From: Marinilongibacter aquaticus
GTDB lineage: Bacteria; Bacteroidota; Bacteroidia; Cytophagales; Spirosomataceae
DNA: 64,000 bases
Direction of reading: 5' to 3'
Assembly (NCBI RefSeq): GCF_020149935.1
Contig: NZ_CP083757.1
Location: forward strand, 2,567,501-2,631,500
The notes beneath the pieces were generated by a model. It saw nothing but the letters and a program-made list of their open reading frames with translations. It was not told the DNA's origin and searched no databases. Positions 60,807 through 64,000 of this stretch are shown in pieces (within the stretch, counting starts at the first letter, position 1; each line of letters starts with the position of its first letter). The translations under genes and the position numbers were made by a program.

Positions 60807-63173
60807 TTACTGGCCATTCATGGCTTTCCAAACACGCTCTGGAGTCAATGGCATTTCCAAATCCCGTACACCTTTGTGCCACAAGGCATTCATCACGGCA
60901 TTGACTACCGCTGGTGTAGAACCAATCGCTCCGGCTTCTCCGGCCCCTTTCACACCCAAAGGATTGTGCGGGCAAGGTGTTACTTTCCGATCGGTTTCGA
61001 AACTGGGCAAGTCATCGGCTCTTGGCATGGCGTAATCCATGAATGTGCCGTTTACCAATTGACCCGATTCGTCGTATTGTACGCCTTCCAGTAAAGCCTG
61101 GCCGATGCCTTGAGCCAAACCGCCATGAATTTGACCATCCACAATCATGGGGTTGATTACATTGCCCACATCGTCTACGGCGATCATACGCTTGATCTCT
61201 ACCTTCCCCGTATCGGCATCCACTTCGACCACGCAAATGTGGCACCCAAAAGGATATGTAAAGTTGGTCGGATCGTAGAAGCTGGAGAAATCGAGCCCGG
61301 GTTCTAAGCCCTCTGGATAGACATGCGGCACATAAGCCGTCAATGCCACATCTCCGAATGAGATGGATCGGTCTGTGCCTTTTATGGTCCAAGCTCCATT
61401 TTTATATTCTAAATCGTCTTCGGATGTTTCGAGTTTATGGGCCGCAATTTTCGCCCCTTTTTCGAGCACTTTTTCAATACTTTTCACAATGGCACTTCCG
61501 CCCACAGCCAAACTTCGCGAACCGTAGGTACCCATTCCAAAAGCCACGGCATCCGAATCGCCATGCACAATATCCACGTCTTCCATGGCTATACCGAGCT
61601 TATCGGCAACCACTTGGGCAAAAGTTGTTTCATGGCCTTGCCCGTGCGAATGCGAACCTGTATAGACACTCACCTTTCCTGTAGGCTGTACACGCACTTG
61701 TGCCGACTCAAACAATCCAGCTCGAGCACCCAATGCCCCAACCACCGCCGACGGGGCAATACCACAAGCCTCGATATACGTCGATATGCCCACACCCAAA
61801 TAGCGGCCCTGCTTTCTGGCTTCTTCCTGCTCTTTTTTGAAGTCTTCATACCCGAGCATCTCCAAGCCTCGCTCCAAAACTGCATGGTAATTCCCACTGT
61901 CGTATTGTAAAGCCACTTGAGTTTGATAACCCGGTTCATTTACGCCGTCGAAAGCGGGAATGAAATTTTTGAATCGTAATTCTGCAGGATCCATACCCAT
62001 TTCATGAGCCGCGGTTTCTACCAATCTCTCCAAAAGATAAGTAGCCTCGGGCCTGCCCGCTCCGCGGTATGCATCCACTGCGGTAGTGTGCGTAAATGCA
62101 CAAGTCATATCCAAATGGATTTTCGGTGTGGTATAAAGGCCTTGCAGCAATGTTCCGTGCAGGTAAGTAGGTACAGCCGTGGAGAAAGTAGAGAGATAGG
62201 CTCCGATATTGGCAAAGGTTTTGATGCGAAGGCCCACAATTTTACCTTCATCATCAAAACCCATTTCGGCCGAAGAAATGTGATCCCGTCCGTGGGCATC
62301 AGAAAGAAACGCTTCTGAGCGATCCGACGTCCATTTTATCGGAGCACCCAATTCTTTGGACGCCAAAGTAACCAAAGCTTCTTCTACATAGTGATAGATT
62401 TTGCTTCCGAAACCTCCACCGACATCGGGACCCAAAACGCGTACCTTGTGCTCGGGTATCCCCAAAACAAAAGCACACATCAACAAACGAATAAGGTGTG
62501 GATTTTGCGTAGACGTATATAAAGTATATTTATCGTAAACTGGGTCGTAATGCCCGACGTAGCTCCTTGGTTCTATGGCATTCGGAGCTACTCGATTGTT
62601 TGTAAAATCGAGTTTGGTAATGTGTGTGGCCGTAGCCATGGCTGCGTCCACCTCTTCTTTTGGATTTCCAATCTCCCAGTCGAACACCATGTTGTCTTCA
62701 AACTCATCGTGCACTTTCGGAGCTCCCGGTTCCATAGCCGCCTTGGCATTGGTCACTGCGGGCAAAACCTCCCAATCAATCCTGATTTCATCGGCGGCAT
62801 CGCGAGCGGTATAATAATTATTGGCCACGACCATCGCCACTCCATCTCCGGCATGTCGGGCTTTGTCAGACACCAAAAGCGGGTGCTTGGGCTCACGCAT
62901 GGTGGTGCCGTCTTTAAAATTCACTTGCCATCCGCAGGGCACGCCATTTACTTCTTCAAAGTCCTTTCCGGTGTATACCTTTACCACTCCTTCCATTTTT
63001 TCGGCACCCGAAGTATCCATGGATTTGATTCGAGCATGGGCATAAGGACTTCTCAAGATATAGGCATAAAGCATGCCCGGCAGTTTAATGTCGTCGGTAT
63101 AGCGGCCTTTTCCTGTAATGAAACGCTTGTCTTCAAGTCGTTTTACCGATTGGCCTATATAGTTTGTACTCAT
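60807..63173 (-). CDS. coxL: molybdenum hydroxylase large subunit (form II CoxL-like)
   Basis: A 788-residue molybdopterin-binding subunit. The N-terminal part has IGQSVKRLEDKRFITGKGRYTDD, the Mo-site segment has GGFGSK and the active-site loop reads AYRGAGR, the pattern of form II large subunits; true CO dehydrogenases (form I) carry AYRCSFR with the copper-binding Cys. GVKGAGEAGAIG near the C-terminus supplies the catalytic Glu. The substrate is therefore probably an aldehyde, purine or N-heterocycle. The symbol follows family naming and does not imply CO oxidation. Confidence 0.9.
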   Translation of the reverse strand: MSTNYIGQSVKRLEDKRFITGKGRYTDDIKLPGMLYAYILRSPYAHARIKSMDTSGAEKMEGVVKVYTGKDFEEVNGVPCGWQVNFKDGTTMREPKHPLLVSDKARHAGDGVAMVVANNYYTARDAADEIRIDWEVLPAVTNAKAAMEPGAPKVHDEFEDNMVFDWEIGNPKEEVDAAMATATHITKLDFTNNRVAPNAIEPRSYVGHYDPVYDKYTLYTSTQNPHLIRLLMCAFVLGIPEHKVRVLGPDVGGGFGSKIYHYVEEALVTLASKELGAPIKWTSDRSEAFLSDAHGRDHISSAEMGFDDEGKIVGLRIKTFANIGAYLSTFSTAVPTYLHGTLLQGLYTTPKIHLDMTCAFTHTTAVDAYRGAGRPEATYLLERLVETAAHEMGMDPAELRFKNFIPAFDGVNEPGYQTQVALQYDSGNYHAVLERGLEMLGYEDFKKEQEEARKQGRYLGVGISTYIEACGIAPSAVVGALGARAGLFESAQVRVQPTGKVSVYTGSHSHGQGHETTFAQVVADKLGIAMEDVDIVHGDSDAVAFGMGTYGSRSLAVGGSAIVKSIEKVLEKGAKIAAHKLETSEDDLEYKNGAWTIKGTDRSISFGDVALTAYVPHVYPEGLEPGLDFSSFYDPTNFTYPFGCHICVVEVDADTGKVEIKRMIAVDDVGNVINPMIVDGQIHGGLAQGIGQALLEGVQYDESGQLVNGTFMDYAMPRADDLPSFETDRKVTPCPHNPLGVKGAGEAGAIGSTPAVVNAVMNALWHKGVRDLEMPLTPERVWKAMNGQ

Positions 63174-63199
63174 TGTTTAATTCGTTTAGGTTTGAAAAA

Positions 63200-63679
63200 T
63201 CAAACAGCCACCTGGTTCATTTTTTCGCTGGCCTCTTTTACTGCTTTCACAATATTGTGATAACCCGTGCAACGACAGAAATTGCCCTCTAAAGCGGCCC
63301 GAATATCGTGTTCGGAAGGGGCGTCGTTTTGCTTCAGTAAATCTGCCGCCGACATAATCATACCCGGTGTACAAAAACCGCACTGCAAACCATGGCAGGA
63401 TTTGAACGTCTCTTGAAGCGGGTGCAAATTATCGCCATCCTGCAAGCCCTCGATTGTGGTGATCGACTTGCCATCGGCCTGAACCGCCAAGACCGTGCAA
63501 GACTTTACCGCCTTGCCGTCTATGTGTACCGTGCAGGCTCCGCAACTGCTCGTATCGCAGCCGACGTGCGTGCCGGTCAAATTCAATTTTTCTCGAAGCA
63601 AATGCACCAAGAGCATTCGCCCTTCTACCTCCAAGCTATGCTTTTGGCCATTCACTTCAATTTCTATTTTTTCCATCAT
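63200..63679 (-). CDS. coxS: molybdenum hydroxylase 2Fe-2S small subunit
   Basis: A 159-residue iron-sulfur subunit with both clusters visible: plant-type ligands in [22 protein letters not shown]-like text (four Cys, near 42-64), and the second cluster in CGFCTPGM plus CRCTGYHNI. It relays electrons from the molybdenum site to the FAD subunit. An ATG one codon further down is equally possible as start. It is 26 bases before coxL. Confidence 0.94.
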   Translation of the reverse strand: MMEKIEIEVNGQKHSLEVEGRMLLVHLLREKLNLTGTHVGCDTSSCGACTVHIDGKAVKSCTVLAVQADGKSITTIEGLQDGDNLHPLQETFKSCHGLQCGFCTPGMIMSAADLLKQNDAPSEHDIRAALEGNFCRCTGYHNIVKAVKEASEKMNQVAV

Positions 63680-63707
63680 TTCATTTTTATTGGGTTGCCG
63701 TTTCTAT

Positions 63708-64000
63708 TTAGTCTCTTTTTAATTCTGCTTCGAAATTGTCGAAGAACTGCTTGGTCAATGTGTTGGCCACGCCTGTCATTACACGTCCGCCTGTACGGGC
63801 CAATAAGCCCGACACATTGGCCTTTCCATCAAAAGAAAGTCTTGTTTTGCCCTCTTCTGCGGGTTCCATTTTCATAAAAACATCTGCTGCGACATTGCCA
63901 ATTTTGCTGTTCTGCTGCACTTTTAAGGTGAGGCTTTCGTGCTCGCTTTTGTCTACAATTTGAGCTGTTCCTTCAAATCGCCCTTTCACTGGGCCAATTT
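63708..64000 (-). CDS. coxG: CoxG-like SRPBCC-domain protein, 5' end outside window
   Basis: The frame is open to the edge: the last bases read as IGPVKGRFEG, with no stop, so the GTG-started 93-residue frame at 63989 is only the end of a longer gene. The remaining text (IGNVAADVFMKMEPAEEGKTRLSFDGKANVSGLLA, and GGRVMTGVANTLTKQFFDNFEAEL) is the C-terminal half of the CoxG/DUF SRPBCC family. CoxG anchors CO dehydrogenase-type enzymes to the membrane in other bacteria. It precedes coxS by 28 bases. Confidence 0.85.
   Translation of the reverse strand, partial: IGPVKGRFEGTAQIVDKSEHESLTLKVQQNSKIGNVAADVFMKMEPAEEGKTRLSFDGKANVSGLLARTGGRVMTGVANTLTKQFFDNFEAELKRD

Noticed and set aside
62550-63260. 236-residue plus-strand frame
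   Set aside because: Antisense to coxL and coxS; aromatic and His-rich shadow composition.
60807-63679. Calling the cox genes an aerobic CO dehydrogenase
   Set aside because: The active-site loop is AYRGAGR (form II), without the Cys that binds copper in form I enzymes.

Overview
The window comes from a gliding-type member of the Bacteroidota, most likely order Cytophagales. The phylum call rests on GldB and GldG, a fused SecDF, a TonB-dependent receptor with an N-terminal CarboxypepD_reg-like domain, DUF4293, DUF983 and DUF3089 proteins, almost no Shine-Dalgarno sequences, and promoters of the phylum type (TTG/TTTG, 19-21 bases, TAnnTTTG). The order is an inference from gene content. I see no tRNA, rRNA, CRISPR array, insertion sequence or prophage; this is ordinary, densely packed chromosome. 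Every gene-free stretch is shorter than 300 bases.

Layout. 1-1337: start of trpE behind a complete tryptophan attenuator with a 16-residue leader peptide containing three consecutive Trp. 1457-8753: secDF, two small envelope proteins, a serine hydrolase, manC and a DUF3089 hydrolase. 8816-13281: a large TonB-dependent receptor, then an HxlR regulator divergent from a quinone-oxidoreductase-like enzyme. 13529-20682: monomeric isocitrate dehydrogenase, then a tight run Gfo/Idh/MocA-gldB-ABC exporter-Fur/Zur-engB. 20803-31357: ROK kinase, outer-membrane protein, ferredoxin-type reductase, RNase R, GDP-fucose synthase, a VTT membrane protein, and a WbsX plus 2OG-Fe(II) oxygenase pair. 31503-34674: a minus-strand operon (Tat-signal gluconate-2-dehydrogenase subunit 3-like protein, GMC oxidoreductase, TIM-barrel lipoprotein) that looks like a periplasmic sugar-oxidation system. 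34874-37708: YdeI-like protein, acyltransferase, TerC, thioredoxin, DUF983.

37951-42813 is a leuC-leuD-leuA/cimA-leuB operon with stem-loops and a repeated motif in its gaps. 42961-51899 holds dnaN, a metallophosphoesterase, a Cthe_2159-type lipoprotein, gldG without gldF, DUF4293, rdgB and prfA. 52147-55451 has a small two-helix membrane protein and then an overlapping four-gene cassette: LolA-like protein, YidD with its own signal peptide, and two tandem paralogous TPR-membrane proteins. 55529-64000 is a molybdenum-enzyme locus: moaC and a MobB/MobA-like fusion face a co-directional run coxG-coxS-coxL-coxM-coxD-coxE-moaD-moaE. The CoxL motif is of the form II type, so the substrate is probably not CO.

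The best candidates for something little described are the yidD cassette and the Mob-like fusion with a degenerate P-loop. The trp attenuator is the clearest regulatory device and probably belongs to the known Bacteroid-trp class.
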